A stretch of DNA of 64,000 nt from Gallintestinimicrobium propionicum (GCF_025567525.1 NZ_JAOQJY010000007.1:1-64000); one strand, 5' to 3'; positions 17,833-27,490 are shown, counted from the stretch's first letter. The notes: generated by a model from the sequence alone, not told the origin. Numbers and translations: made by a program.

Positions 17833-20115
17833 ATGCAATCAAACAATTCTAAAAAGACCTTTCGCCCTGAAACAGAGGAAAAAGGCAGAAAAAGAAATTC
17901 CCAGAAAAAACAGGCAGCTGCAGCGGGCGTTGCGATGACGGCGATTGCCGTGATTTTACTCGGTGCAGGAATCGGCTATTCCGTGCAGAGGGCGGGAAAG
18001 ACCGAGAGCATTTCCCTGGAGGAAATGCAGAACAGCGTGAGCAGCGCGCTGAAAGGAGAGATGGAATCGGCGGCAACGAGTCTGGAACAGTTAAACCAGA
18101 ATATTGCCGACAATCAGAAAAAGCTTGACGAGGTCAATGCACAGCTTGCGCAGCGCGAGGAAAGTCTGCTGCAGGTAGAAACGATTCAGCACAGGCTGGA
18201 AGAAAATGCGTCCGGGATGACCGGAAAAGTGACCGATCTGGAAAAAACGACCCATACGAAGGTAAATGAAATCCGCACGGATATGGAGAGTATCCATACA
18301 GATGTCACAAAGACGTTGGAAGAAATTTCCAGAATCATGCAGGAAATGGATGCCCAGAAAAAACAGGACAATACAGATCACAAAGAATCCATAACGGAGA
18401 TCAACAGAATCAACGAGTCGGTGCAGTCTGTCAATCAGACCGTGTCCAAGCTGGAGGACCGTCTGAACACTTCTTATGAGAACCTGAAAAATCTGGTGCA
18501 GGAAGTCCGCACAACAGAGGAGAAGAACCGGGAACTCTGGACACAGGAACAGACCCAGCTGACCGAGCAGCAAAAGCAGCTGTTAAAAGAGGTTGAGGAA
18601 AGCAGACAGGAAACAATCAGAAGTCTGGCTTTAGTTGAGAGCAATTTAAAAAATATGCTGGAATCCGATATGGTGCAGATTACAGCCGCCTTTGGTTCGC
18701 TGACAGCAGAGCTGCAGACGAGAGTGCAGGAGCTTTCCGCCCTTCTGGAAAACAGAATGAACCGGGTTGACCAGAATTTAAGCGGACTGGACAAAAACGT
18801 GACCGGGCTCGGCAACAATATTTTCGGTTTAAACGAGAATGTGAACGGCCTCGGCAACAATATTTCCGGTTTAAGCGAGAATGTGAACGGCCTGAATGAG
18901 AACGTTGACGGCGTTGGCAAAAATGTGGAAAGCTTGTTTACGAGAATCGGTGAACTGGACAACGGGATGCAGACGAACCTGACGACGCTGCAGCAGACAT
19001 TTGCCAAGCAGTTCGGAGATCTGAATGTATCTGCCGGACAGAATACGGAAGAGTTGAAATCCTATCTGGAGGAGTTAAACAACGGCCTGAAACAGGATAT
19101 GAATCAGGTTTTTACATCTGTGAGTAATGGTAAGAAAAAGCTGGCGTCCGCATTGCTCACAAAAGGAGTTTCCACAAACGAGGACGCAACATTTGCCCAG
19201 CTGGCGGAAGCAATTTTAAACATTGATCAGAAGCTCGTCATTGGCGTGGAAGAGATTCCGGGTACGATCCGTTATCAGTATCATTATCATGTGGATGCTT
19301 CCGGCAACCAGCCGCACACGGAAAAGAGCGATACGGCAGGGGGCTGCTATACCGGGACACATGGCCACGTGCATAGCGTGGAGGATGGCTGTTACAAAGA
19401 AGAATCCTACCATGTTCACCGGGATGACTGCTCTGGCTATCCGGTCTGGGTGGACTGGGCTCCTGGCGTGGAACCTTACTGGGGGTTTATTTATACCTGC
19501 GGGGAGCCTGCAAATGCGACCAGAAGGGTGCTGATCTGCAGCAAGCAGGCGGGTTCAACCGATTACTATGTACCGTCCTGTGGTCTGGCAGATGGACAGA
19601 TCATCGGAGCAGAAATTGTGTACGATCAGGCGCATGCGCAGGTAAAAGCACAGGAGGAACAGCAGTGCAGAGATGAGCTTGTGAGACTTGCGCTTTCGAT
19701 GCAGCCTGCCCTTGGAAGCAATACATCTGAAACAGAACAGATCGGAACGGACGCAGACAACATCCCGCCAGCACCGGAGCAGATCGCAGCCGAGGCGGAA
19801 CGGAAACGTCAGGAGGAAGCTGCGGCAGAAGCAGAGCGGCGCCAGGAAAGTGTAGGCGAAGCAAAGACAGAAGCAGACCGGCGGCAGGAAAGCGAGGGCG
19901 AAACTGCAGCAGATGCAGACCGGCGCCAGGAAGCTGGAGGTGCATCGAAGTCAGACAGCAGCACAGACAATGTGGGCACATCCAAAGGGGCAGACGTAGA
20001 CCGGCGGGAGGAGAGTGCAGACACACCGAAGTCAGACGGCAGCACAGAAAATGTGAATACAACCGCCACGTCCGCTACAGACAGTCAGAAAATATCTGAG
20101 GCATCCGAAAATTGA
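17833..20115 (+). CDS. Large membrane-anchored coiled-coil protein with His/Cys-rich domain
   Basis: I do not recognise a named family for this 760-residue protein. Order: a basic cytoplasmic N-terminus (1-32), one membrane helix (~33-56), a very long coiled coil (~65-460), a His/Cys/Tyr-rich module (~470-600, with YQYHYHVDASG, GGCYTGTHGHVH and HVHRDDC), and a low-complexity acidic/Arg tail built from degenerate EADRRQES units (~650-740). Inside the coil, residues ~316-370 hold repeats of GLNENVNGLGNN type, period about 7 or 11. The topology implies an extracellular filament tethered to the membrane. The ATG at 17833 was chosen for GGAGGAG upstream and the normal membrane-anchor start. Partner unknown. 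Confidence 0.75.
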   Translation: MQSNNSKKTFRPETEEKGRKRNSQKKQAAAAGVAMTAIAVILLGAGIGYSVQRAGKTESISLEEMQNSVSSALKGEMESAATSLEQLNQNIADNQKKLDEVNAQLAQREESLLQVETIQHRLEENASGMTGKVTDLEKTTHTKVNEIRTDMESIHTDVTKTLEEISRIMQEMDAQKKQDNTDHKESITEINRINESVQSVNQTVSKLEDRLNTSYENLKNLVQEVRTTEEKNRELWTQEQTQLTEQQKQLLKEVEESRQETIRSLALVESNLKNMLESDMVQITAAFGSLTAELQTRVQELSALLENRMNRVDQNLSGLDKNVTGLGNNIFGLNENVNGLGNNISGLSENVNGLNENVDGVGKNVESLFTRIGELDNGMQTNLTTLQQTFAKQFGDLNVSAGQNTEELKSYLEELNNGLKQDMNQVFTSVSNGKKKLASALLTKGVSTNEDATFAQLAEAILNIDQKLVIGVEEIPGTIRYQYHYHVDASGNQPHTEKSDTAGGCYTGTHGHVHSVEDGCYKEESYHVHRDDCSGYPVWVDWAPGVEPYWGFIYTCGEPANATRRVLICSKQAGSTDYYVPSCGLADGQIIGAEIVYDQAHAQVKAQEEQQCRDELVRLALSMQPALGSNTSETEQIGTDADNIPPAPEQIAAEAERKRQEEAAAEAERRQESVGEAKTEADRRQESEGETAADADRRQEAGGASKSDSSTDNVGTSKGADVDRREESADTPKSDGSTENVNTTATSATDSQKISEASEN

Positions 20116-20188
20116 TAAAAGAATTGCATAATGACTCTCTTTCTGCTAAAGTAAAGATTAAACCAAAGTAAAGGGAGATCAGAATATC

Positions 20189-21439
20189 ATGGGAAGTAAT
20201 GGAGTCATGCTGCTGATTATTATTATCTGTGTCATCCTGTCCGGATATTTTTCAGCAACAGAGACGGCTTTTTCAGCAATCAACAGAGTCAGAATCCGCA
20301 ATCAGGCAGAAAAGGGAAACAAGAGGGCAGCACTGGTGCTGCAGCTCTCTGACAACTACGACAGCCTGTTGTCGACGATTCTGATCGGTAACAATATTGT
20401 CAATATCGGATGTTCTTCTCTGGCGACAATTTTATTTGTAAAGCTTCTTGGAGAAGAGATGGGCGCGGGAATTTCCACACTGGTGATCACCGTTGTGGTA
20501 TTGATTTTCGGTGAAATTTCGCCAAAGAGCATCGCAAAAGAATCCCCGGAAAAATTCGCTATGTTTTCCGCACCGATGATCAATGGGCTTCGGATCGTTC
20601 TGACACCGATCAACTGGATGTTCGGGCAGTGGAAGAAGCTGTTGTCCTGTCTGTTTAAAACGTCCGGCAGTCAGGGTATTACATCGGAAGAACTATTTAC
20701 GATCGTAGAGGAAGCGCAGGAAGAGGGAAGCATTGATAAAGAAGAAGGAAGTCTTCTGCGCAGCGCATTGAGCTTTGACGATCTGGAGGCGGGAGATATT
20801 CTGACCCCACGGATCGATATGGAAGGAATCCCTGTGGAAAGTACCCAGGAGGAAGCTGCAGAAGTATTTGCAAATACTGGCTATTCCAGACTTCCGGTTT
20901 ATGAAGAAACATTGGATCATATCGTCGGCATTTTGTACCATAAGGATTTTTATAATCGGGTTTACGGGACAGATACGAGCATCCGGGAAGTGATGCGTCC
21001 GGCACTGTTTACGACAGCAAACCAGAAGATCGATGAGCTGATGCAGGAGCTTCAGAAAAAGAAACTGCATATCGCGATCGTATTGGATGAATTCGGCGGG
21101 ACGGTTGGCCTGATCACGCTGGAGGATATCCTCGAAGAGCTGGTGGGCGAAATCTGGGACGAACACGACGAGGTCGTTCAGGAGATCGTGCAGATTTCTG
21201 AGCGCGAATATAAGTTCAGCGGACGGGCGAGCGTGAAGAAGCTTTTCGACCTGATGGATGAGGAGGATGAATCCGAGGCGGCGACCGTAGGCGGCTGGGT
21301 TATGGAACAGCTAAAGAAAATCCCTGCGGTTGGGGATAACTTCGACTATAAAGGTACCCATGTGGAAGTAACTGAGATGGAAGAAAAGCGAGTATTATCC
21401 GTGCACGTCATCCTGCCGGAAGAGGAGAAAACGGAGTAA
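20189..21439 (+). CDS. CNNM/CorC-type transporter with CBS pair (HlyC/CorC family)
   Basis: A 416-aa membrane protein. DUF21/CNNM domain with about four helices (1-180, containing SGYFSATETAFSAINRVRIR), then two CBS domains (~200-325, LTPRIDMEGIP, GYSRLPVYEE, IVLDEFGGTVGLITLEDILE), then the CorC_HlyC C-terminal domain (~335-410). The family is linked to magnesium and cobalt efflux. AAAGGGAGA lies 12 bases before the ATG. It is a single-gene unit ending at a bidirectional terminator. Confidence 0.9.
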   Translation: MGSNGVMLLIIIICVILSGYFSATETAFSAINRVRIRNQAEKGNKRAALVLQLSDNYDSLLSTILIGNNIVNIGCSSLATILFVKLLGEEMGAGISTLVITVVVLIFGEISPKSIAKESPEKFAMFSAPMINGLRIVLTPINWMFGQWKKLLSCLFKTSGSQGITSEELFTIVEEAQEEGSIDKEEGSLLRSALSFDDLEAGDILTPRIDMEGIPVESTQEEAAEVFANTGYSRLPVYEETLDHIVGILYHKDFYNRVYGTDTSIREVMRPALFTTANQKIDELMQELQKKKLHIAIVLDEFGGTVGLITLEDILEELVGEIWDEHDEVVQEIVQISEREYKFSGRASVKKLFDLMDEEDESEAATVGGWVMEQLKKIPAVGDNFDYKGTHVEVTEMEEKRVLSVHVILPEEEKTE

Positions 21440-21516
21440 ACACGCGCTTCCCACAAAAAGAGACTTCCTGAAGGAGATTTTCTGACAGGGAGCGCTGTGC
21501 GCGGCAAAAAGAAGAC

Positions 21517-21568
21517 AACAGGCATCCGGAGCGCTGTTTGAAGCAGCGAACTTCCGGATGCCTGTTTT
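21517..21568. terminator. Bidirectional terminator between convergent genes
   Basis: AACAGGCATCCGGA pairs perfectly with TCCGGATGCCTGTT, with an inner GCGCTG / CAGCG pairing. T run on the plus side; it separates the CorC-type gene from the minus-strand ABC permease. Confidence 0.85.
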
Positions 21569-21596
21569 AACTTATAGAAAAGCACTTTGTGCAGTC

Positions 21597-22403
21597 CTAC
21601 ACTTTTTTCTTATAACAGTGCTCTGCAAACTGCAGCAGCTGATAAAGCCCCATCGCAATGATACACAAAAGCAGGATGGATGTAATGAGCATATCCAGCT
21701 GCAGTACCTGGCTTCCGTAGATGATCAGATAGCCGAGCCCGCGTCTGGCAGCGAGAAATTCGCCGATCACGACGCCGACTAACGAAAGCCCGATATTGAC
21801 TTTCATATTGCTTAAAATGACCGGAATGGAAGCGGGCAGGACAACCTTGAAAAAGCAGTCCCGTCTGGTGCCGCCGAGCGTTCGGATCAGGAGAAGCTTT
21901 TCAGGATCTGCCTGCAAAAATCCGGTATAAAGGTTGATGATTGCACCGAAGATGGCGACGGAAATGCCGGCGGCGATGATTGTATCCATGCCGGTGCCGA
22001 GCCAGACGATCAAAAGAGGAGCGAGCGCGGATTTCGGGAGACTGTTTAAAACGACGAGAAACGGCTCCAAAATTTCAGACAGCCGGCGGCTGTACCATAA
22101 AAGCGTGGCGGCGGAAAGGCTAATGAGGGCGACGAGAAAAAAACTGATGACCGTTTCAGTCAACGTAATACCGATATGGGTAAACAGGGAACGCTCTAAG
22201 ACCATGCGGACAAAGCAGGTGACGACACGGGAAGGACTGGAGAAAAAGAAGCTGTCGATGATATGGAAGTCTGCGAACAACTCCCAGACTGTCAGGAAAA
22301 GAAGCAGCATAAAAATCCGGGCAAAGTGGACGAAATGATGATGGCGCCTGTGGGCAAGCAGGAAAAGCTGCTGGTCGGACAGTGTTTGGTCAGTTGTTTT
22401 CAT
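21597..22403 (-). CDS. ABC transporter permease, nitrate/sulfonate/taurine/pyrimidine type
   Basis: A 268-residue inner-membrane permease with six or so helices and the BPD-type loop EKLLLIRTLGGTRRDCFFKV. It belongs to the SsuC/TauC/ThiX class. The start at 22403 is chosen for GGGAGGAA upstream; the gene overlaps its ATPase partner by 14 bases. No substrate-binding protein gene lies beside it, so the substrate cannot be inferred beyond the family range. Confidence 0.85.
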   Translation of the reverse strand: MKTTDQTLSDQQLFLLAHRRHHHFVHFARIFMLLLFLTVWELFADFHIIDSFFFSSPSRVVTCFVRMVLERSLFTHIGITLTETVISFFLVALISLSAATLLWYSRRLSEILEPFLVVLNSLPKSALAPLLIVWLGTGMDTIIAAGISVAIFGAIINLYTGFLQADPEKLLLIRTLGGTRRDCFFKVVLPASIPVILSNMKVNIGLSLVGVVIGEFLAARRGLGYLIIYGSQVLQLDMLITSILLLCIIAMGLYQLLQFAEHCYKKKV

Positions 22404-23157
22404 TGGACAGTTCCTCCCAGATCTGATTAAAAAGCTGTCCGTATTCCGGCGCGCGCCGTGCGGCAAGCGGCGAATGGTCTGCGGCAGTCAGGTGAATGGG
22501 AAATTCTGCTTTGACACGGGCGGGGCGGGCAGACAGGATGAGAACGCGATCGGCGAGGCTGATAGCTTCTGCAAGATCGTGGGTGATGAGGATGACGGAT
22601 TTTTCTGCCTTACGGATCATGGCAGCAATATCGGCGGAAACGGTCAGCCGGGTCTGGTAATCCAGCGCGGAAAACGGCTCATCGAGCAACAGGATATCGG
22701 GCTCGAGCGCCATCGTGCGGATGAGGGCAGCCCGTTGGCGCATGCCGCCGGAAAGCTGAGACGGCTTTTTATGCTGAAATTCCAGAAGCCCGTAGTCGGA
22801 GAGCATCCTGCGAACGCGTTCCAGGTTCTTGACGGTATCCTTGTGGGCGATTTCCAGTCCGAGCGTAACATTTTGCCAGACGTTTCGCCATTCAAATAAA
22901 AGATCGTGCTGCAGCATGTAGCCGATGCCGGGCTGATGACCATTTTCCCCATAAAACGTGATGCCGCCGCTGCCCGGGGTGAGCAAGCCGGCGATCAGGG
23001 ACAAAATCGTGGATTTGCCGCAGCCGCTGGGACCGACAATCGCCAGAAATTCTTTGCGGTAAAGGCAGAAGGAAACCCGATCCAGGGCGGGCGTTTCGCC
23101 GTTTAGGGTGTGGTAGGAATAGGACAGTTCCTGTACTTTTAAAAGGACAGAGTCCAT
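22390..23157 (-). CDS. ABC transporter ATPase, nitrate/sulfonate/taurine/pyrimidine type
   Basis: A 255-aa ATPase with GPSGCGKST (Walker A), a Q-loop LQHDLLFEWRNVWQNV, SQLSGGMRQRA (signature), ILLLDEPFSALD (Walker B) and a THDLAEA switch histidine. The FEWRNVWQNV Q-loop region is typical of the SsuB/TauB/ThiZ group. First gene of a two-gene minus-strand unit with the permease. Confidence 0.88.
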   Translation of the reverse strand: MDSVLLKVQELSYSYHTLNGETPALDRVSFCLYRKEFLAIVGPSGCGKSTILSLIAGLLTPGSGGITFYGENGHQPGIGYMLQHDLLFEWRNVWQNVTLGLEIAHKDTVKNLERVRRMLSDYGLLEFQHKKPSQLSGGMRQRAALIRTMALEPDILLLDEPFSALDYQTRLTVSADIAAMIRKAEKSVILITHDLAEAISLADRVLILSARPARVKAEFPIHLTAADHSPLAARRAPEYGQLFNQIWEELSNENN

Positions 23158-23318
23158 GAGCTTTTCCCTTCTTTCTGGCAGGATTGCCCTGAAACTGGGT
23201 TCTTTTGCAGGCTAATCCTGACATGATCTGCTTTATCATATGCGGAAGCTGCTGCAATTGCGCATCGATGTTACATAGCAATGACGTAGCTGCCCTGCGG
23301 ATTCGACAAAATATTTTT

Positions 23319-23338
23319 TACTTTATTGCAATAAAGTA
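23319..23338. promoter_or_regulatory. Perfect 20-bp palindrome, candidate operator
   Basis: TACTTTATTG followed by its exact reverse complement. It covers the -35 hexamer of the predicted asd promoter, so a dimeric repressor binding here would block it. Confidence 0.5.
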
Positions 23339-23354
23339 GAAAATATGATACTAT
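23326..23354 (+). promoter_or_regulatory. Predicted asd promoter
   Basis: TTGCAA (23326-23331), 17-base spacer, TACTAT (23349-23354). It leaves an approximately 95-base leader before asd. Confidence 0.5.
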
Positions 23355-23456
23355 CTGATATAAATCTGAAATGGAAACACAATTTCCAATCGGATGAAAG
23401 GCAACAGCCATCAACCGGAGCAATCTGGATGAAAACAGGAGAGGAGAATTGAAAAA

Positions 23457-24542
23457 ATGAGTGAGAAGCTGAAAGTTGGCATTCTGGGTGGAACCGGCAT
23501 GGTAGGTCAGCGGTTTATTTCACTGCTGGAAAACCATCCCTGGTTCGAAGTGGCTGCCATTGCAGCAAGCCCCCGTTCCGCAGGCAAGACCTACGAAGAG
23601 GCAGTCGGCGGCAGATGGAAAATGGACACACCCATGCCGGAAGCGGTAAAGAACCTGATCGTATTAAACGTTAACGATGTGGAGCATGTAGCATCCCAGG
23701 TTGATTTTGTATTCAGCGCTGTCGATATGACAAAGGACGAGATCAAAAAGATCGAGGAAGCCTATGCAAAGACAGAAACACCTGTTGTTTCCAATAACTC
23801 CGCACACCGCTGGACACCGGATGTCCCGATGATGGTTCCGGAGATCAATCCGGAGCATGCGGCAGTTATCGAATCTCAGAAAAAAAGACTCGGTACCAAG
23901 AGAGGCTTCGTTGCTGTAAAACCGAACTGCTCGATTCAGAGCTATGCGCCTGTCCTGACTGCATGGAAAGAGTTTGAGCCCTATGAGGTGGTTGCTACGA
24001 CCTATCAGGCGATTTCCGGCGCGGGTAAGACCTTTGCAGATTGGCCGGAGATGGTGGGAAATATCATCCCTTATATCGGCGGCGAGGAAGAGAAAAGCGA
24101 AAAGGAGCCGCTGCGTCTTTGGGGTAAAGTGGAGGACGGCGTGATCGTTCCGGCACAGAGCCCGGTTATCACATGCCAGTGTATCCGTGTGCCTGTTTTA
24201 AACGGACATACCGCAGCTGTGTTTGTGAAGTTTAAGAAAAAGCCTACCAAGGAAGAGTTAATCGACCGTCTGGTTCATTTTTCCGGTGAGCCGCAGAGAC
24301 TGGAGCTTCCCAGCGCGCCCAAACAGTTTATTCAGTATCTGGAGGAGGATAACCGCCCTCAGATTGCGCTGGATGTCAACTATGAAAACGGCATGGGAAT
24401 TTCGGTCGGCCGTCTGAGAGAGGATACGGTTTACGACTGGAAGTTCGTTGGCTTATCCCACAATACGGTCCGCGGAGCAGCGGGCGGCGCAGTGCTTTGT
24501 GCAGAGTTGCTCAAAGCACAGGGATATATCACAAAGAAATAA
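23457..24542 (+). CDS. asd: Aspartate-semialdehyde dehydrogenase
   Basis: NADPH-dependent reduction of aspartyl phosphate to aspartate semialdehyde, the branch point to lysine/diaminopimelate, threonine and methionine. The nucleotide-binding start is GILGGTGMVGQRF. The catalytic cysteine is in KPNCSIQSYAPVLTA near residue 162, and the histidine region CQCIRVPVLNGHTA is near residue 242. The 361-aa length and motifs fit the archaeal/fungal-type Asd subfamily common in Clostridia. GGAGAGGAG precedes the ATG. Confidence 0.95.
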   Translation: MSEKLKVGILGGTGMVGQRFISLLENHPWFEVAAIAASPRSAGKTYEEAVGGRWKMDTPMPEAVKNLIVLNVNDVEHVASQVDFVFSAVDMTKDEIKKIEEAYAKTETPVVSNNSAHRWTPDVPMMVPEINPEHAAVIESQKKRLGTKRGFVAVKPNCSIQSYAPVLTAWKEFEPYEVVATTYQAISGAGKTFADWPEMVGNIIPYIGGEEEKSEKEPLRLWGKVEDGVIVPAQSPVITCQCIRVPVLNGHTAAVFVKFKKKPTKEELIDRLVHFSGEPQRLELPSAPKQFIQYLEEDNRPQIALDVNYENGMGISVGRLREDTVYDWKFVGLSHNTVRGAAGGAVLCAELLKAQGYITKK

Positions 24543-24568
24543 AAGAGAGACATACAGCAGAAAACGAC

Positions 24569-24593
24569 GGGAGGTAGAAGCTACCTCCCTTTC
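24569..24593 (+). terminator. Weak terminator or leader hairpin before topB
   Basis: GGGAGGTAG pairs with CTACCTCCC, followed by only three T. It lies between asd and topB and may only partly stop transcription. Confidence 0.45.
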
Positions 24594-24616
24594 GCTGCTT
24601 TACAGGACAGAGGTGT

Positions 24617-26758
24617 ATGGCAAAAAAGTTATTTATCGCAGAGAAACCGAGTGTGGCCCAGGAGTTTGCAAAAGCGCTGAAATATCAGATGAGCCGCAGG
24701 GATGGTTATCTGGAATCGGAAGAGGCGATTGTGACCTGGTGCGTTGGTCATCTGGTTACGATGAGCTATCCGGAAGTGTACGATATCAAATATAAAAAGT
24801 GGTCGGTCGATACGCTGCCGTTTATCCCGGAAACTTTTAAATATGAAGTGATTTCGAGCGTCAAAAAACAGTTCGATATCGTCAGCTCGCTGTTGAACCG
24901 TCCGGACGTCGATACAATTTACGTCTGTACAGACTCCGGGAGAGAGGGAGAGTATATTTACCGACTTGTGGAGCAGGAAGCGAACATTCACGGAAAAAAG
25001 CGCCGCAGGGTTTGGATTGATTCTCAGACGGAGGAAGAGATTCTGCGCGGGGTGCGGGAGGCAAAGGATTTGTCGGAATATGATAATCTGGCGAACGCAG
25101 CTTACCTGCGCGCCAAGGAAGATTATCTGATGGGCATCAATTTTTCCCGTGCGTTGACTTTAAAATACGGCAACCATGTCAAAAACTACTTGCGCCGCGA
25201 CCGTGCGGTGATTTCAGTTGGCCGTGTAATGACCTGTGTATTGGGCATGGTCGTCAACCGGGAACGCGAAATCCGTTCGTTTGTAAAAACGCCTTTTTAC
25301 CGTGTGACGGGAGCCTTTGGAATTCCGATGGGCGACGGAAAGGAAAAACCGTTCGAGGGAGAATGGCGCGCAGTAGAGGGAAGTGCCTGGAACCTTTCAC
25401 CACTTTTATATAAAGAAAACGGATTTTCGGAAAAAAAAGATGCCGAGGCATTGATGGAAAAGCTGGGTGCAATTTTGCCGAGCGGCGCGATGTCCTCTGG
25501 ATTTTCAGGCGCTTTTCTGGAAAAATGTGAAAAAAAGAAAGAACAGAAAAATCCGCCGCTGTTATATAATCTGGCGGAGCTGCAAAATGATTGCTCCCGG
25601 ATGTTTAAGATCAGTCCGGATGAAACGCTCAAAATCGCGCAGGAGCTTTATGAAAAAAAACTGACGACCTATCCGAGAACGGATGCTCGTGTTTTATCCA
25701 GCGCAGTTGCAAAGGAAATCCATAAAAATATCGGTGGACTTCGCAATTTCGCTCCGGTCAGCGCATACGCAGTGCAGATTCTGGAAGAAAATAGTTATCA
25801 GAAAATTGCAAAAACCCGTTATGTCAACGACAAACAGATCACGGATCACTATGCGATTATCCCGACCGGACAGGGCTTTTCGGCGCTGCGGAGTCTTTCT
25901 TCCGCGTCGGCAAAGGTCTATGAAGTGATTGCAAGACGTTTCCTGAGCATCTTTTATCCGCCGGCGATTTCCCAGAAGGTATCGCTGACGGTGCTTGTAA
26001 AATCGCAGCAGCTGCCGCAGGGTGAACGCTTTTTTGCTTCGTTTAAGGTGCTGACGCAGGAAGGGTATCTGGGCGTCAGCCGCCCATCCTTTTTCAGCTC
26101 CAAAAAAGAAGAAAAAGAGGAGAAAAACGGAGAGGAAGAGGAATTTTCCTGCGACGAGGCATTTTTAAAGGTGTTACAGACTATGAAAAAAGGAGAACAG
26201 CTTCCGCTGCATTCTCTTTCTATCAAAGAAGGCGAAACCTCGCCGCCGAAGCGCTATAATTCCGGCTCGCTGATCCTGACAATGGAAAATGCGGGACAGT
26301 TCATTGAGGACGAAGAGCTGCGGGCACAGATCAAGGGCAGCGGCATCGGAACCTCTGCGACGCGTGCGGAAATCTTAAAAAAGCTTGTCACGATCGAGTA
26401 TCTGGCGTTGAATAAAAAGACGCAGACGATCACGCCGACGCTGATGGGCGAAATGATTTACGATGTGGTTTCAGATTCGATCCGACCACTGTTAAATCCC
26501 GCGCTGACTGCCAGCTGGGAAAAAGGGCTGACCGGTGTTGCGGAGGGGACGATTACATCCGGAGAATATATGGATAAACTGGATGATTTTGTACGCAGGA
26601 GGACGAATATCGTTAAACAGCTGCATAATCAGTCCATCTTATATCAGCAGTTCGATGCGATAGCCGGTTTTTACCAGAAAAAAGAAACCGCACCGGCTGT
26701 CAAAAAAGCAGGAACAGCAAAAAAAAGGACAGAAAAGAAAGAAAATGCAGAGGGCTAG
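24617..26758 (+). CDS. topB: DNA topoisomerase III, TopB-type
   Basis: Type IA topoisomerase that cuts one strand and decatenates DNA. N-terminal Toprim (LFIAEKPSVAQEFAKAL, then CTDSGREGEYIYRLV with the metal-binding acids). The catalytic tyrosine is in LTTYPRTDARVLS near residue 354, and the GSGIGTSATRAEILKKL motif near residue 573. At 713 aa it has full length. The C-terminal ~25 residues are basic. It lacks four-cysteine zinc fingers, as in TopB. The start is supported by AGAGGTG before the ATG. Confidence 0.93.
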   Translation: MAKKLFIAEKPSVAQEFAKALKYQMSRRDGYLESEEAIVTWCVGHLVTMSYPEVYDIKYKKWSVDTLPFIPETFKYEVISSVKKQFDIVSSLLNRPDVDTIYVCTDSGREGEYIYRLVEQEANIHGKKRRRVWIDSQTEEEILRGVREAKDLSEYDNLANAAYLRAKEDYLMGINFSRALTLKYGNHVKNYLRRDRAVISVGRVMTCVLGMVVNREREIRSFVKTPFYRVTGAFGIPMGDGKEKPFEGEWRAVEGSAWNLSPLLYKENGFSEKKDAEALMEKLGAILPSGAMSSGFSGAFLEKCEKKKEQKNPPLLYNLAELQNDCSRMFKISPDETLKIAQELYEKKLTTYPRTDARVLSSAVAKEIHKNIGGLRNFAPVSAYAVQILEENSYQKIAKTRYVNDKQITDHYAIIPTGQGFSALRSLSSASAKVYEVIARRFLSIFYPPAISQKVSLTVLVKSQQLPQGERFFASFKVLTQEGYLGVSRPSFFSSKKEEKEEKNGEEEEFSCDEAFLKVLQTMKKGEQLPLHSLSIKEGETSPPKRYNSGSLILTMENAGQFIEDEELRAQIKGSGIGTSATRAEILKKLVTIEYLALNKKTQTITPTLMGEMIYDVVSDSIRPLLNPALTASWEKGLTGVAEGTITSGEYMDKLDDFVRRRTNIVKQLHNQSILYQQFDAIAGFYQKKETAPAVKKAGTAKKRTEKKENAEG

Positions 26759-26815
26759 TGCTTTTCTGCAAAACGTTCGCCGCATTCAGACGGCAGAAAC
26801 AGGAGGAAAAAGAAG

Positions 26816-27490
26816 ATGGAAGCAATGAAGATCAGAAACCTGTACAATCTGGAAGAAACAATCGCTGCACCGCTTTTGGAGCAGTATGAGTATCCGTGGG
26901 AGGTTCTGCCCTATATCAAGGAATTCATCAAAGCACTCGGGAACGCTCTGCCGGAGGATCGCTTCGAAAAAAGAGGAGAGGATATCTGGGTGGCAAAAAG
27001 CGCGACTGTTGCGCCGACTGCCTGCTTAAACGGTCCCTGTATCGTGGATGAGGAAGCGGAAATCAGACATTGCGCGTTTGTCAGAGGCAGCGCAATCATC
27101 GGAAAAGGCGCAGTTGTCGGTAATTCTACCGAGTTAAAGAACGTCATTCTGTCCAATAAAGTGCAGGTTCCGCATTATAATTACGTCGGGGACAGCATTT
27201 TAGGTTATAAGGCACATATGGGTGCAGGTTCCATCACTTCGAATGTAAAAAGCGACAAGACTCTGGTTGTTGTCAAATCTGCAGAAGAAAACATCGAAAC
27301 CGGTCTGAAAAAATTCGGCGCGATGCTGGGCGACTGCGTGGAGGTCGGCTGCAACAGCGTGTTAAATCCGGGAACGGTAATCGGAAGACATACGAACGTT
27401 TATCCGCTTTCGCGGGTGCGCGGATTTATTCCGGAAAACAGTATTTTCAAAGATCAGGAACATATCGTATTAAAGGAAGACAGGGGCTGA
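26816..27490 (+). CDS. Left-handed beta-helix (hexapeptide) protein, sugar-phosphate transferase-like
   Basis: A 224-residue protein with a short helical N-terminus (1-55) and then a left-handed parallel beta-helix. The helix is seen as regular hydrophobic repeats from ATVAPTACLNGPCIVD through HYNYVGDSILGYKAHMGAGS to the GTVIGRHTNVYPLS end. Similar proteins are annotated as GlmU C-domain-like or LpxA-like transferases. No nucleotidyltransferase domain is present, so it is not a full GlmU. The ATG follows AGGAGG by 9 bases. Exact substrate unknown. Confidence 0.75.
   Translation: MEAMKIRNLYNLEETIAAPLLEQYEYPWEVLPYIKEFIKALGNALPEDRFEKRGEDIWVAKSATVAPTACLNGPCIVDEEAEIRHCAFVRGSAIIGKGAVVGNSTELKNVILSNKVQVPHYNYVGDSILGYKAHMGAGSITSNVKSDKTLVVVKSAEENIETGLKKFGAMLGDCVEVGCNSVLNPGTVIGRHTNVYPLSRVRGFIPENSIFKDQEHIVLKEDRG

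Noticed and set aside
17387..17852. Overlapping open frames before the coiled-coil gene as short genes
   Set aside because: They lack ribosome binding sites, run through hairpins and show no protein-like composition.
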